Shown: piece after piece, positions 17,401 to 25,267 of the stretch
Numbering within the stretch: position 1 is the stretch's first letter
Layout of the letters: every line of letters begins with the position of its first letter
Source of the DNA: Clostridiisalibacter paucivorans DSM 22131
GTDB taxonomy: Bacteria > Bacillota > Clostridia > Tissierellales > Clostridiisalibacteraceae
Length of the DNA stretch: 57,948 nucleotides
Direction of reading: 5' to 3'
Assembly: GCF_000620125.1 (NCBI RefSeq)
Contig: NZ_JHVL01000019.1
Coordinates: forward strand, 1 to 57,948
Made by a program: the position numbers and the translations under genes
The notes under the pieces: model-generated
The model's database searches: none
Told to the model about the DNA's origin: nothing
Seen by the model: the letters and a program-made list of their open reading frames with translations, nothing else

Positions 17401-17817
17401 TTAAACCTCACTTTCTATCAGACTGTACAGGTACTCAGCTCGAAGAACAGGATCGTCTGGAAGCTTGGTATCTGCTTTTTTCATCTTGAATCTTTCGATT
17501 GGCGTTGGAGATGTAAAAGCTGCAAGCTCTACAATTCTCCCTAAGTCCTTTGCTCGCTTTTGCCTAACTTCTTCAGCTTTATCAAAGCTTTCTTTATCGA
17601 TAATTGCTGGATAGACATCATTTCCGAGATAGTTAACATTCTTTAAAATAAGCCCCATTGAAGAATGTGTCTTTTCAATACCTGCTTGCTCTCCGGCTAC
17701 AGCTAAGGAAAGTCCTGAAATGTAGTTTTCAAAGAACACTCTAACTTGATTTGCTTTTTCTTCATCAACAGTTATAACGCCATCTATCATCTCGTAACCA
17801 TAAGCTATATAAGCCAT
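17401..17817 (-). CDS. recombinase-domain accessory protein without catalytic domain
   Basis: A 138-residue protein consisting of the Recombinase (DNA-binding) segment only. MAYIAYGYEMIDGVITVDEE followed by ISGLSLAVAGEQAGI and MGLILKNVNYLGNDVYP matches the region after the catalytic fold in large serine recombinases. No resolvase fold and no catalytic serine are present. It lies between two full recombinases, abutting the first (stop/start adjacent at 17817/17818). Tight coupling argues for a joint complex or a directionality role, which is inference. Confidence 0.75.
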   Translation of the reverse strand: MAYIAYGYEMIDGVITVDEEKANQVRVFFENYISGLSLAVAGEQAGIEKTHSSMGLILKNVNYLGNDVYPAIIDKESFDKAEEVRQKRAKDLGRIVELAAFTSPTPIERFKMKKADTKLPDDPVLRAEYLYSLIESEV

Positions 17818-19383
17818 TTATCTCACCACCTCCTCTTTCAGAGAAAGTCCACATTTCAGTTTAAATGTTAGTTCATCTCTTGTATTCACAATGATATTTT
17901 CAACGTACTTTTCAAATGCTTCTTCAGTGTACTCACCAATAAATGCTTTTCCTGACACATAATCAAGAAGCTCTTTTACTTCATCTGCTTGTGATGTGCC
18001 ATCTGTAAATGACATGACCAGGTTTGTTTTTTCTGTAGTAAGACTATTTATTTCTATCTCTAGAGCATTCTTTTCTTTGTTAAAAAGCACTGGCTCTAGA
18101 AATCCTTTTGTCATTAGTCCAATCAGAGTGTTACGCTCTTCAGTTAATTGCTCTAACCTCTTATCTATAACAGCAACTCTTTCAAGATCGCTTTTCTCAT
18201 CTATTTGACTTAGGGTCTTATAAAGAGGTTCCAGTATTATTTTTCTACTAAAGGCTAACTTGTTCATCATAGTTGCGAAGGTTGCCTTTATCTCTCCATC
18301 CCTTATGAATAACATGGAACAGCTATTTTTGTCTTCAATATGCCCTTTGCAGCTCCAGGCTATATAGCTTCTGCCAGCAGAATAGTTTGTTCTTCTTTTA
18401 AACTTAGATCCACACTCTCCGCAAATGATCCTGCCGCTTAAGGCATATCTGTTTTGATAAGCCTTGCTTTTGGTATTCTTACTCCGGCTTTTTCTTCTTT
18501 GACTTATAAGTTTCTGTGCCTTAGAAAAAACCTCTTTACTGATAATGGCTTCATGGTGGTTCTTACAATAGTACTGGTCTTTCTCGCCCTTATTAGGATG
18601 TCGATTATAACTTCCATCTGTGTAGGTTTTTTGGAAAAGTACATCGCCTTTGTATTTTTCATTTCTTAGCATTTCAATAATGGTCCCTGAGCTCCAGTGA
18701 TTTCCTCTCTTAGCAGGAATCTTATCCTTATTAAGACCTTTTGCAATTAAATTTCCACCTTTACCTGATAAACACTCTGAAAAAATACGTTTAACAATCT
18801 CAGCTTCTTCTGGAACAATAACCATATTGCCATTTACATTGGCATAGCCATAAGGTGGGCTTCCATTAATATAAGAGCCATTTTGAAACTTTCTTTGGAT
18901 TGACCATGTCATGTTCTGTGAAATGGATGCAGACTCTTCTGCAGCAAATCCGGATAAAATCGAAAGCATCAATTCACCTTCCATATCACCCGTGTTTAGA
19001 TTTTCTTTCTCAAAATATACATAGACATCAATATCTATAAGCTTTCTGACCAGTTCAAGACAATCCATGGTGTTTCTAGCAAATCGGCTGATGGATTTAG
19101 TGATGATAAAATCAATCCTGCCATTTTCTGAGTCGCGGATCATACGAAGAAGCTCTGGCCGCTTTTCTTTCTTAGTTCCAGATATCCCTTCATCAAAATA
19201 TAAGCCTGCAAATTCCCACTCCGGATTGGTCTCAATGTAGTTTTCATAGTGTTCCCGCTGTGCTTTTAAACTTTCCAGCTGCTCATCACTATCTGTTGAA
19301 ACCCTGGCATAGGCTGCTACTCTAAGCTTATTATTTGAGAACCTAGGGTTTGACATGCCATCTATTCTTGTTACCTTTTTCAC
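17818..19383 (-). CDS. large serine recombinase (first gene of the integration set)
   Basis: A 521-residue recombinase. LRVAAYARVSTDSDEQ carries the catalytic serine, FDEGISGTKKEKRPELLRM and TKSISRFARNTMDCLEL complete the fold, and a zinc ribbon (CGECGSKFKRR, SCKGH, C) and a long coiled coil follow. It differs strongly from the 520-residue gene two positions downstream, so the two are not recent copies. The GTG at 19383 behind GGGGTGAG is the likely start; the frame extends upstream to 19422 without a good ribosome site. Confidence 0.87.
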   Translation of the reverse strand: MKKVTRIDGMSNPRFSNNKLRVAAYARVSTDSDEQLESLKAQREHYENYIETNPEWEFAGLYFDEGISGTKKEKRPELLRMIRDSENGRIDFIITKSISRFARNTMDCLELVRKLIDIDVYVYFEKENLNTGDMEGELMLSILSGFAAEESASISQNMTWSIQRKFQNGSYINGSPPYGYANVNGNMVIVPEEAEIVKRIFSECLSGKGGNLIAKGLNKDKIPAKRGNHWSSGTIIEMLRNEKYKGDVLFQKTYTDGSYNRHPNKGEKDQYYCKNHHEAIISKEVFSKAQKLISQRRKSRSKNTKSKAYQNRYALSGRIICGECGSKFKRRTNYSAGRSYIAWSCKGHIEDKNSCSMLFIRDGEIKATFATMMNKLAFSRKIILEPLYKTLSQIDEKSDLERVAVIDKRLEQLTEERNTLIGLMTKGFLEPVLFNKEKNALEIEINSLTTEKTNLVMSFTDGTSQADEVKELLDYVSGKAFIGEYTEEAFEKYVENIIVNTRDELTFKLKCGLSLKEEVVR

Positions 19384-19444
19384 TATCTCACCCCACTTCC
19401 TTTCATTACATATATCACTCAAGAGCCCAGTTATATCAAGGCTT

Positions 19445-19660
19445 TTATGACATTAGTTCGGATAATTTTGGCGAGAACTTTTGCCTATTTAATGCCGATA
19501 TTTTTCTTAGTTCATCCTCTGAAATTTTGTCTTCTTTAAAAAGCATGCATATAAGGCTTTCTGCCATATAAAAATCATATTCATTTTGCAGCTGTTCTTC
19601 TGTTATCTTCTCGGTTTCAAATTTAATGGGGCACCCATCTTTCACTTTTGTGATTTTCAT
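19445..19660 (-). CDS. SHOCT-like small phage protein
   Basis: A 71-residue protein. The second half, LICMLFKEDKISEDELRKI, has the short helical pattern of SHOCT domains (gene-end oligomerisation helices), followed by NRQKFSPKLSELM. Small proteins of this kind commonly precede recombinases in clostridial prophages. The ATG at 19660 uses AGGAGG at 19672-19677, which is also one arm of a hairpin, so initiation may be structure-controlled. Confidence 0.65.
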   Translation of the reverse strand: MKITKVKDGCPIKFETEKITEEQLQNEYDFYMAESLICMLFKEDKISEDELRKISALNRQKFSPKLSELMS

Positions 19661-19671
19661 AAAAAAAAACA

Positions 19672-19711
19672 CCTCCTACCTGGTAGCCATGGCAGGAGGC
19701 AAAATCTGATG
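19672..19711 (-). promoter_or_regulatory. GGCTAC-loop hairpin, copy 1
   Basis: On the minus strand CCTCCT (19694-19699) pairs with AGGAGG (19672-19677) around a loop containing GGCTAC. It is preceded by the conserved ATCAGATTTT. The 3' arm is the ribosome site of the following small gene. Two similar elements occur at 23944 and 49992. Confidence 0.55.
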
Positions 19712-19717
19712 ATTTAC

Positions 19718-21658
19718 CTAATCTTTTTTATAAAAATCGCATTCATAACCATCTGCACTTAAGATAAGTCCAGGTGCCCAAGAAGGAACTTTTCCCATCT
19801 GATTGCAAATGCTCTCTACTGACAATTGGGGATCTACTTCAATAATCACTTCATCATGTACATGAGCCACTATTCTATAGGTGCCTAGTGTCTTCATGGC
19901 ATACATTAAAATATCGCGTGAAATTGCCTGAACAATATTTTCTACAAACTTTGGTCCATAGCTTTCAATACGCTCCCATTTCTTTGTCCCACCTACTCCT
20001 TCATAAGTCACTGACTCCCCGCCAAACTTGTTCTCACCGATACGAGGTTTGACATATGAAAGGCGTCTTCCAGATGGAAGAACAATAAAGATCATTCCAC
20101 TAATATTATGAATCTCCATACCATATATCTTCTGAGACCTCTTTTCTTTAACACATTTCTTAACTGCCCTATCCACATCCCACCAGAACTTTACGATATT
20201 TGGATTGGATCCTCTCCAGGCATTTACAAGAGGTTTTAGTTCTTCTTCTAAAAGGCCCATGTCTAAGGCACCCATTGCTTTTAATGCTCCCACTGATCCA
20301 CCATATCCAAGGGCCAGTTCTGCGATCTTACCCTTCTGTCTTAACTCTGAGTTTACACCATGCTTTTCAACTGGAACCTTAAACATCTGTGATGCCGATG
20401 CACAGTAGATATCACCACCACTTTCAAATACTTTACTCCTCCAGGTTTCCCCAGCAAGCCATGAAAGGACCCGAGCTTCAATAGCAGAAAAGTCAGCAAC
20501 GATGAATTTCTTTCCCTTATCTGGTACAAAGGCTGTACGGATAAGCTGTGAAAGAGTGTCTGGAATATCTTCATATAACATTTCAAGCGTTTCATAATCA
20601 CCACCCTTAACTACAGCTCGTGCCTCTTTTAAGTCTGGCATGTGGTTCTGAGGAAGGTTTTGTAATTGCACAAGCCTACCTGCAAAGCGACCGGTTCTAT
20701 TAGCTCCATAAAACTGGAACATTCCTCTGGCTCTGGAATCACTACAGACTACATTTTCCATAGCTACATATTTCTTAACAGACGACTTTGCAAGCTGTTG
20801 TCGGAGTTTAAGAACTTCAGCCAAATGGTCTGGCGCATCTTCTAATAGTTCTGCCACAGCTTTTTTCCCAAGACTATCCGTCTGAAGGCCATTTATAGAA
20901 AGCCAGTCCTTCATCTGCTGTACCGAGTTGGGATTCTCAAGGCCCGTCAATCGCTTCATTACCCCCATCAAACTATCATTAGAAATCTCATCCATGAAAA
21001 TGGCCTGTTTTACAAAGTCCATATCTACCCTGATGCCTCTATCATTGATTGTCTGGTCAAGATGGTATTCATTCCATACTTCCTCTGGTACTGGAAATTT
21101 AATAAGCCTCTCTTGAATAAGCATTTCTGTCTCAACGTCTCTCTTGTTATAATTCTTGAAAGCTTGCCACTTTTCTTTGTCATCACTTGGAAGATTCCTA
21201 GTTCTTCCTCCATTTGATTTTGTAGGCTTACATGGAATACAGAAATACCTTATCAAGTCTTTACCTTCTTTTAACTTTTGCTTTTCAAGTCCAAGAACAG
21301 CACCTACACCTTCTAGAGAAAGCGGAAGGCCCATATAAGCTGACCATACCATTGAGCACTTCCAAGATAAGGGACTTAGATAAGACCCAGAAGGATATCC
21401 TAAATATCTCGAAAGACATATTCTTTCAAACTGTGCGTTAAAGGCCCATTTAATAACATTCTGATTCCCTAAGGCATCTATAATATTCGTGGGTATCTTT
21501 TCTCCTGCTGCTAAATCAATCACCTGAACTTCTCCGCCATCAACTGAATAAGCAAACAGAAGTATTTCAAAATCATCCGCCTCTACATAGCGATATACTC
21601 CACTTTTTTGAAGACTCTCAGATGAATAAGTCTCAATATCAATTTCTAAATTCTTCAT
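19718..21658 (-). CDS. phage DNA polymerase I (family A) with 3'-5' exonuclease
   Basis: A 646-residue polymerase that replicates phage DNA. The exonuclease starts at once with EIDIETYSSE (Exo I). The polymerase motifs are DFSAIEARVLSWLAGE (motif A, about 389), RQKGKIAELALGYGG (motif B, about 443) and HVHDEVIIEV (motif C, about 602). There is no 5'-3' exonuclease, as is usual for phage PolA. ATG at 21658 (GGAGG 6 bases upstream) is preferred to the longer frame. It ends a DUF2800-DUF2815-PolA replication set placed after the lysis genes, next to the recombinases. Confidence 0.93.
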   Translation of the reverse strand: MKNLEIDIETYSSESLQKSGVYRYVEADDFEILLFAYSVDGGEVQVIDLAAGEKIPTNIIDALGNQNVIKWAFNAQFERICLSRYLGYPSGSYLSPLSWKCSMVWSAYMGLPLSLEGVGAVLGLEKQKLKEGKDLIRYFCIPCKPTKSNGGRTRNLPSDDKEKWQAFKNYNKRDVETEMLIQERLIKFPVPEEVWNEYHLDQTINDRGIRVDMDFVKQAIFMDEISNDSLMGVMKRLTGLENPNSVQQMKDWLSINGLQTDSLGKKAVAELLEDAPDHLAEVLKLRQQLAKSSVKKYVAMENVVCSDSRARGMFQFYGANRTGRFAGRLVQLQNLPQNHMPDLKEARAVVKGGDYETLEMLYEDIPDTLSQLIRTAFVPDKGKKFIVADFSAIEARVLSWLAGETWRSKVFESGGDIYCASASQMFKVPVEKHGVNSELRQKGKIAELALGYGGSVGALKAMGALDMGLLEEELKPLVNAWRGSNPNIVKFWWDVDRAVKKCVKEKRSQKIYGMEIHNISGMIFIVLPSGRRLSYVKPRIGENKFGGESVTYEGVGGTKKWERIESYGPKFVENIVQAISRDILMYAMKTLGTYRIVAHVHDEVIIEVDPQLSVESICNQMGKVPSWAPGLILSADGYECDFYKKD

Positions 21659-21729
21659 AGCGCACCTCCATTTCAAAAGAAAAAAGGTGGAAGAGGAAAG
21701 CTCCCACCACCTTAATGTCACTGATTCTG

Positions 21730-22281
21730 CTAGGCAAGGAAATCATCATCTGCAAGAGTTGTAAAGTCATCTGCTGCAGAAGTCTTTCCGCCAAGAGGTT
21801 CGCCGTCTTTAATCTTTTGGATGTTTCCAAGTCCGCAGGCCACACCCCTGTTTCCGTTTGAGTTAAAAGCGTAGAAGTTAAGTGAAACCCTACCATAGCA
21901 ACCGCTGTATACTTCACCACGATCTATAATAGGTTTAACGCTTTTATCTACAATCTGCGGTGCAGTTTTGCTGTTGGCGTTGATGAAATAATGTCTCTTA
22001 TAGGCCTCATCATCACGCTCGACATCTCCATCTCGAAGTGGTAGTTTAATGGCCGCTTTATTAGGCTTCTTCCCACCAAACTTAGCAATTCCTTCTTCAA
22101 TAGCTGCATCGATGGCAGCATTTATTGCATTAATGGTTTCCGTATCGTCTTTTGGAATAAGAACAGATACGCTGTATTTTTCAGCACCTCCATTAATAGA
22201 TACTGGCTCCCATCCATGGAAGTAGGAAAGTCTTGTGTTCATACCTGTAATTACCTTTGTTCTATTCGTGTTATTTGCCAT
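21730..22281 (-). CDS. DUF2815 single-strand DNA-binding-type protein
   Basis: A 183-residue phage protein of the DUF2815 family, considered a T7 gp2.5-like ssDNA-binding protein. YFHGWEPVSINGGAEKYSV and SVLIPKDDTETINAI open the fold, SGCYGRVSLNFYAFNSNGN lies in the core, and the tail is acidic (ADDFTTLADDDFLA), a typical ssDNA-binding protein tail that contacts partners. It sits directly before the polymerase gene. Family knowledge supports the role; no binding residues are shown here. Confidence 0.85.
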   Translation of the reverse strand: MANNTNRTKVITGMNTRLSYFHGWEPVSINGGAEKYSVSVLIPKDDTETINAINAAIDAAIEEGIAKFGGKKPNKAAIKLPLRDGDVERDDEAYKRHYFINANSKTAPQIVDKSVKPIIDRGEVYSGCYGRVSLNFYAFNSNGNRGVACGLGNIQKIKDGEPLGGKTSAADDFTTLADDDFLA

Positions 22282-22286
22282 ATTGA

Positions 22287-23423
22287 TTAATCCTCCTTAA
22301 TTTCATTAAATTCATTTTTAGCGTTCGTTACCTTTATTGCCTGCCTTTTATCTGAAACAGGAACCAAAGTCGGCTTACCTGGTGCTTTATAGATGAGGCT
22401 TCCAAGAATATCCTCAAACTTAGCTTTTCCCATGAGCTTTTGCATCTGAGTCAAAGGGATAAGGCTCTTACGGTAAATATCCTTATATCCACTTGCTTCA
22501 GCTTTTCTTGCGATGGCATTTTCATCTTTGTACTTGCGAACCGAGCGCCCTTCTACAACTTTAAAGCCACTCCACTCTTTACCGTGGTTAATTGCAGCAT
22601 CTGTAGCATAAGCATTTATTTCACCTGCCCATTTCGTAAGATCGGGAATTATGCTTAAGATTTCCTCTATTTCATTATCTGTAAGCAGGGGTGGCATCTT
22701 AAACTCCAGCTGTGCCAGTTTCAGTTTTTCTTCAGCTCTTGCACGACATCTTATAGATGCTCTGCAGAATGTACACCAAGGACCGGGGATAAATTCACCT
22801 TCACCTTCATAGGCTTTTTTAGCCTTAGGTTTTAGTTCTTTTTCCGCCCATTCTTTCAGTTCATCTACTGGAACGGTCCATGTGCTCACATTCTCTCTTC
22901 TTGGCTGAAAAATGGTCATTGAAACTTCTTTGATATCATAAAGACTATCATAGATTTCAAGAGCGCCAAGAGCATATAACTTCATCTGAGGGTTGTCCTG
23001 TGCGTCAACAAGTACGCCTCTTCCATATTTAAAATCAATAATATGCAGCTTGTCATCTGATATGATTACACAGTCTCCTGTTCCAAATCCCTCAGGAACA
23101 TAGCAAGAAAAATCAAGTCGCTTTTCTATAAGAACGATTGGATCTGTACAGGACTTTCTTGCCAGTTCCACCTGCTCTATGATGAAGGAAACGTAGTCAT
23201 CTGTGCATTTCTCCATCTCATCACAGTCGTATTCAGATGTAGGCCTCTTACTACTAATGCGCAGGGCATTTTTTAGTTTGTGCTCTGAAAGCTCATGTGC
23301 TGCTGTACCTTCTTTTGCTGCTTCTCCACTTGTATTTTCAAATTCAAGTTCAAGCCTTGCAGATGGTAAGCAACGAAGCCATCTATGTGATGAAGATGCG
23401 GATAGTATTGCGTGATTACCCAT
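22287..23423 (-). CDS. DUF2800 nuclease-like phage protein (Cas4/RecB type)
   Basis: A 378-residue protein. The opening NHAILSASSSHRWLRCLPSARLE and the later VIISDDKLHIIDFKYGRG give the E/D-xD-xK pattern of a PD-(D/E)XK nuclease core. A cysteine set at the end of the nuclease part (PWCTFCRASIRCRAR) with an upstream Cys could hold a 4Fe-4S cluster as in Cas4/AddB. It is likely involved in recombination-dependent replication with the DUF2815 protein. ATG at 23423 with GGAGG 9 bases upstream is preferred; it overlaps the previous gene by 8 bases. Confidence 0.82.
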   Translation of the reverse strand: MGNHAILSASSSHRWLRCLPSARLELEFENTSGEAAKEGTAAHELSEHKLKNALRISSKRPTSEYDCDEMEKCTDDYVSFIIEQVELARKSCTDPIVLIEKRLDFSCYVPEGFGTGDCVIISDDKLHIIDFKYGRGVLVDAQDNPQMKLYALGALEIYDSLYDIKEVSMTIFQPRRENVSTWTVPVDELKEWAEKELKPKAKKAYEGEGEFIPGPWCTFCRASIRCRARAEEKLKLAQLEFKMPPLLTDNEIEEILSIIPDLTKWAGEINAYATDAAINHGKEWSGFKVVEGRSVRKYKDENAIARKAEASGYKDIYRKSLIPLTQMQKLMGKAKFEDILGSLIYKAPGKPTLVPVSDKRQAIKVTNAKNEFNEIKED

Positions 23424-23718
23424 TACCAAGAACCTCCGCAGCTTTCAAAATGTCAGCATAGAATTTCTTATCAACAGCACTTAGCTTATCAGCACCGTAT
23501 TTCTTGATAATATCCCGCACTTCACCAGTAAAGCCACTTTGACTCTTATCAGCAAGAACCATCCGCACTTCTTCCAGTGAAATCTCAGGCTCTTTAGTCC
23601 CTTCTGGCTTTGCTGTAGGCGTCTCAGGCTCTGTCACCACATCACAGACTGCTTTTATGCTGTCTGCAAGTGCTCTCATATCCTCTACCACATCAAGCAG
23701 TAGCTTTGTTTTACTCAA
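23416..23718 (-). CDS. conserved phage protein upstream of DUF2800
   Basis: A 100-residue protein. The N-terminal helix MSKTKLLLDVVEDMRALADS is followed by a Pro/Glu-rich linker and a C-terminal helical part, ISLEEVRMVLADKSQSG then EVRDIIKKYGADKLSAVD. Proteins of this layout regularly precede DUF2800 genes in clostridial phages; some look like small recombination helpers and carry arbitrary names in databases. No catalytic motif is visible. It overlaps both neighbours and is clearly co-translated. Confidence 0.7.
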   Translation of the reverse strand: MSKTKLLLDVVEDMRALADSIKAVCDVVTEPETPTAKPEGTKEPEISLEEVRMVLADKSQSGFTGEVRDIIKKYGADKLSAVDKKFYADILKAAEVLGNG

Positions 23719-23911
23719 TATCTTCTCCTCCTTTCATAGTCTCACAGATAGCAAGTTCCTCAATACCATCTCCAGGAACCAGAATCGTTAATCGCTGTTT
23801 ATCTCCAAGAAGAAAACGTAAAATGCGCTCCCTCACGGTGACATTGCGACAAGTAAGAATGCCATCTGTCTGTTGTTCTTTTGAAACACTAATTTTTAAC
23901 TTGTGCTTCAT
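23711..23911 (-). CDS. small conserved phage protein, first of the DUF2800 set
   Basis: A 66-residue protein with CRNVTVRERILRFLLGDKQR and LTILVPGDGIEELAI, a pattern I associate with the first gene of phage DUF2800-DUF2815-polymerase sets. It is beta-rich with a basic middle. The function is unknown. GAGGCGATGTAA precedes the ATG, and a GGCTAC-loop hairpin lies about 33 bases upstream. Confidence 0.65.
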   Translation of the reverse strand: MKHKLKISVSKEQQTDGILTCRNVTVRERILRFLLGDKQRLTILVPGDGIEELAICETMKGGEDIE

Positions 23912-23943
23912 TTACATCGCCTCTTTCTGAAGGGTCTTTATTC

Positions 23944-23986
23944 TCTCCCCTCTATCTAGTAGCCACAGGAGAAGTGAAAATCTGAC
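23944..23986 (-). promoter_or_regulatory. GGCTAC-loop hairpin, copy 2
   Basis: On the minus strand GTCAGATTTTCACT leads to TCTCC (23968-23972), the loop TGTGGCTACTAGATAGAGG with minor fraying, and GGAGA (23944-23948). Compared with copy 1, the stem bases differ on both sides while the GGCTAC loop is kept. It stands between the amidase terminator and the first DUF2800-set gene. Confidence 0.5.
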
Positions 23987-23998
23987 GTTTTTAAAAAT

Positions 23999-24040
23999 AA
24001 AAAAAATACCCTCAGAAGTTTTTTAAACCTCCAAGGGTAT
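23999..24040 (-). terminator. terminator after the amidase gene
   Basis: ATACCCT with GGAGGTTT pairs with AACTTCTG and AGGGTAT (24006-24040), followed in minus direction by eight T. It closes the late (structural and lysis) transcript, so the DUF2800 set beyond it needs its own promoter. Confidence 0.8.
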
Positions 24041-24049
24041 AGTGATTAC

Positions 24050-24739
24050 TTATTCGATTTTGATAAAGGCATCTTTAAAGCCTGCAGCTTTAGCCTTGGC
24101 TAGCATAGCCTCAGCATTTGATTTAACGCTATAAGCTCCAATCTGAACCCGGTAGAGTTTCTTAGATCCTGAAGCTTGAGAGATTAATAGCTTTTTAACA
24201 TCAGCTCTAAAAGTATCCATGCTCTTACCATGTCTAGAAAACCAGTGACTGGGGTCAGCATGATTGCTGGCGATTTTCTTTTGATGTCCTTCATAGTGAC
24301 CAATGATATCCTTCTCAGTTAAGTTATAGCGTTTACAAAGGTATACACAAAGCTCTGTAGCTTCTTTATAGACTGATTTGAAATAAGAAGCATCTGACAG
24401 ATTATCTTCGCAAATCTCAAAGCCTATATGACTATTATTTGCTGTGCCCCCTGCATGCCAGCCTCTATGATTCCAGGGCAAGGTTTGATACGTCGCGATG
24501 GATCCATTCTTTAGCCTACCTATAAAAGCGTGGACACAGACCTGTCTACCACTTGGTCTATACTGGTTCCAGTGATTGTTGTATTTATTTTCTCCAAGGA
24601 GACCATCATCCGGTCCAACATATCTACGAAGATATGGATTGTTGGCCCCAGTGCTATGAACCATAATGCCTCTCGGTTTAATTTTTCTACCTGCCTTATA
24701 ACATTCATTTTTTGTAAAAATAAGTTTTTTAAGGTTCAT
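24050..24739 (-). CDS. endolysin: N-acetylmuramoyl-L-alanine amidase with SPOR domain
   Basis: A 229-residue lysis enzyme. Residues 1-170 are an Amidase_2 (PGRP-type) zinc amidase: GIMVHSTGANNPYLRRYV holds the first His, WNHRGWHAGG the middle His, and NHADPSHWF supplies the final zinc ligand region. Residues 190-229 (YRVQIGAYSVKSNAEAMLAK) form a SPOR domain that binds denuded glycan. No signal peptide is seen, so release relies on the holin encoded just upstream. Confidence 0.9.
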   Translation of the reverse strand: MNLKKLIFTKNECYKAGRKIKPRGIMVHSTGANNPYLRRYVGPDDGLLGENKYNNHWNQYRPSGRQVCVHAFIGRLKNGSIATYQTLPWNHRGWHAGGTANNSHIGFEICEDNLSDASYFKSVYKEATELCVYLCKRYNLTEKDIIGHYEGHQKKIASNHADPSHWFSRHGKSMDTFRADVKKLLISQASGSKKLYRVQIGAYSVKSNAEAMLAKAKAAGFKDAFIKIE

Positions 24740-24768
24740 TGTTTTTCCCTCCTATAAGGTGGCAGTTG

Positions 24769-25185
24769 TCACTTAGTACCATCCTTATCACCTCCGTCTT
24801 TTAGCTGTTCAAGAATCTCTTTAAGTTTCTCTGGTACAGGAAGTCCGATTCTTGTTGAATTCTCTATAATGCTAATTCCTTCATTGGATAGGTAAAAAAA
24901 GATAACAGCGGTTCTTATGACTCCACCATCTCCAATAATGTTCTGATCAATAATATGAGCAATGCCTACCAATGAAAAAATAACAACTTTCTTAAAGATG
25001 CCCTGAGCACCAACATCACTGGAAAGATGCTTTTCCAAAATGGCACACATCACTCCAAGAATATAGTCAATCACCACAAAGGCGATCAGGGCATATAAAA
25101 ATCCATCGTAACCTCCGAGAAACCAGCCAAGCCAACCACCAATGGCGGCAAAGACCATTTGAATAAAAGTCCAAATATCTCTCAT
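24769..25185 (-). CDS. phage holin (Phage_holin_4 type)
   Basis: A 138-residue membrane protein with three to four hydrophobic stretches (residues 8-22, 28-50, 68-85, 92-108) and a charged C-terminus (EQLKDGGDKDGTK). DYILGVMCAILEKHLSS and SNEGISIIENSTRIGLPVP are typical of the family called toxin-secretion/phage-lysis holins. It makes membrane lesions at the end of the lytic cycle. It lies 29 bases before the amidase gene. Confidence 0.88.
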   Translation of the reverse strand: MRDIWTFIQMVFAAIGGWLGWFLGGYDGFLYALIAFVVIDYILGVMCAILEKHLSSDVGAQGIFKKVVIFSLVGIAHIIDQNIIGDGGVIRTAVIFFYLSNEGISIIENSTRIGLPVPEKLKEILEQLKDGGDKDGTK

Positions 25186-25215
25186 GTAATTTCCTCTCTT
25201 TCATAAATATTTATA

Positions 25216-25243
25216 TATAAAAAGACGCCCAGTCAAAGGCGTC
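25216..25243 (-). terminator. terminator before the holin gene
   Basis: GACGCC (25224-25229) and GGCGTC (25238-25243) form a stem followed in minus direction by TTTTTATATA. It lies between the tail-tip gene and the lysis pair and could lower lysis-gene transcription. Confidence 0.65.
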
Positions 25244-25267
25244 ATAATCTGGTAAAAATGGGCTAAA

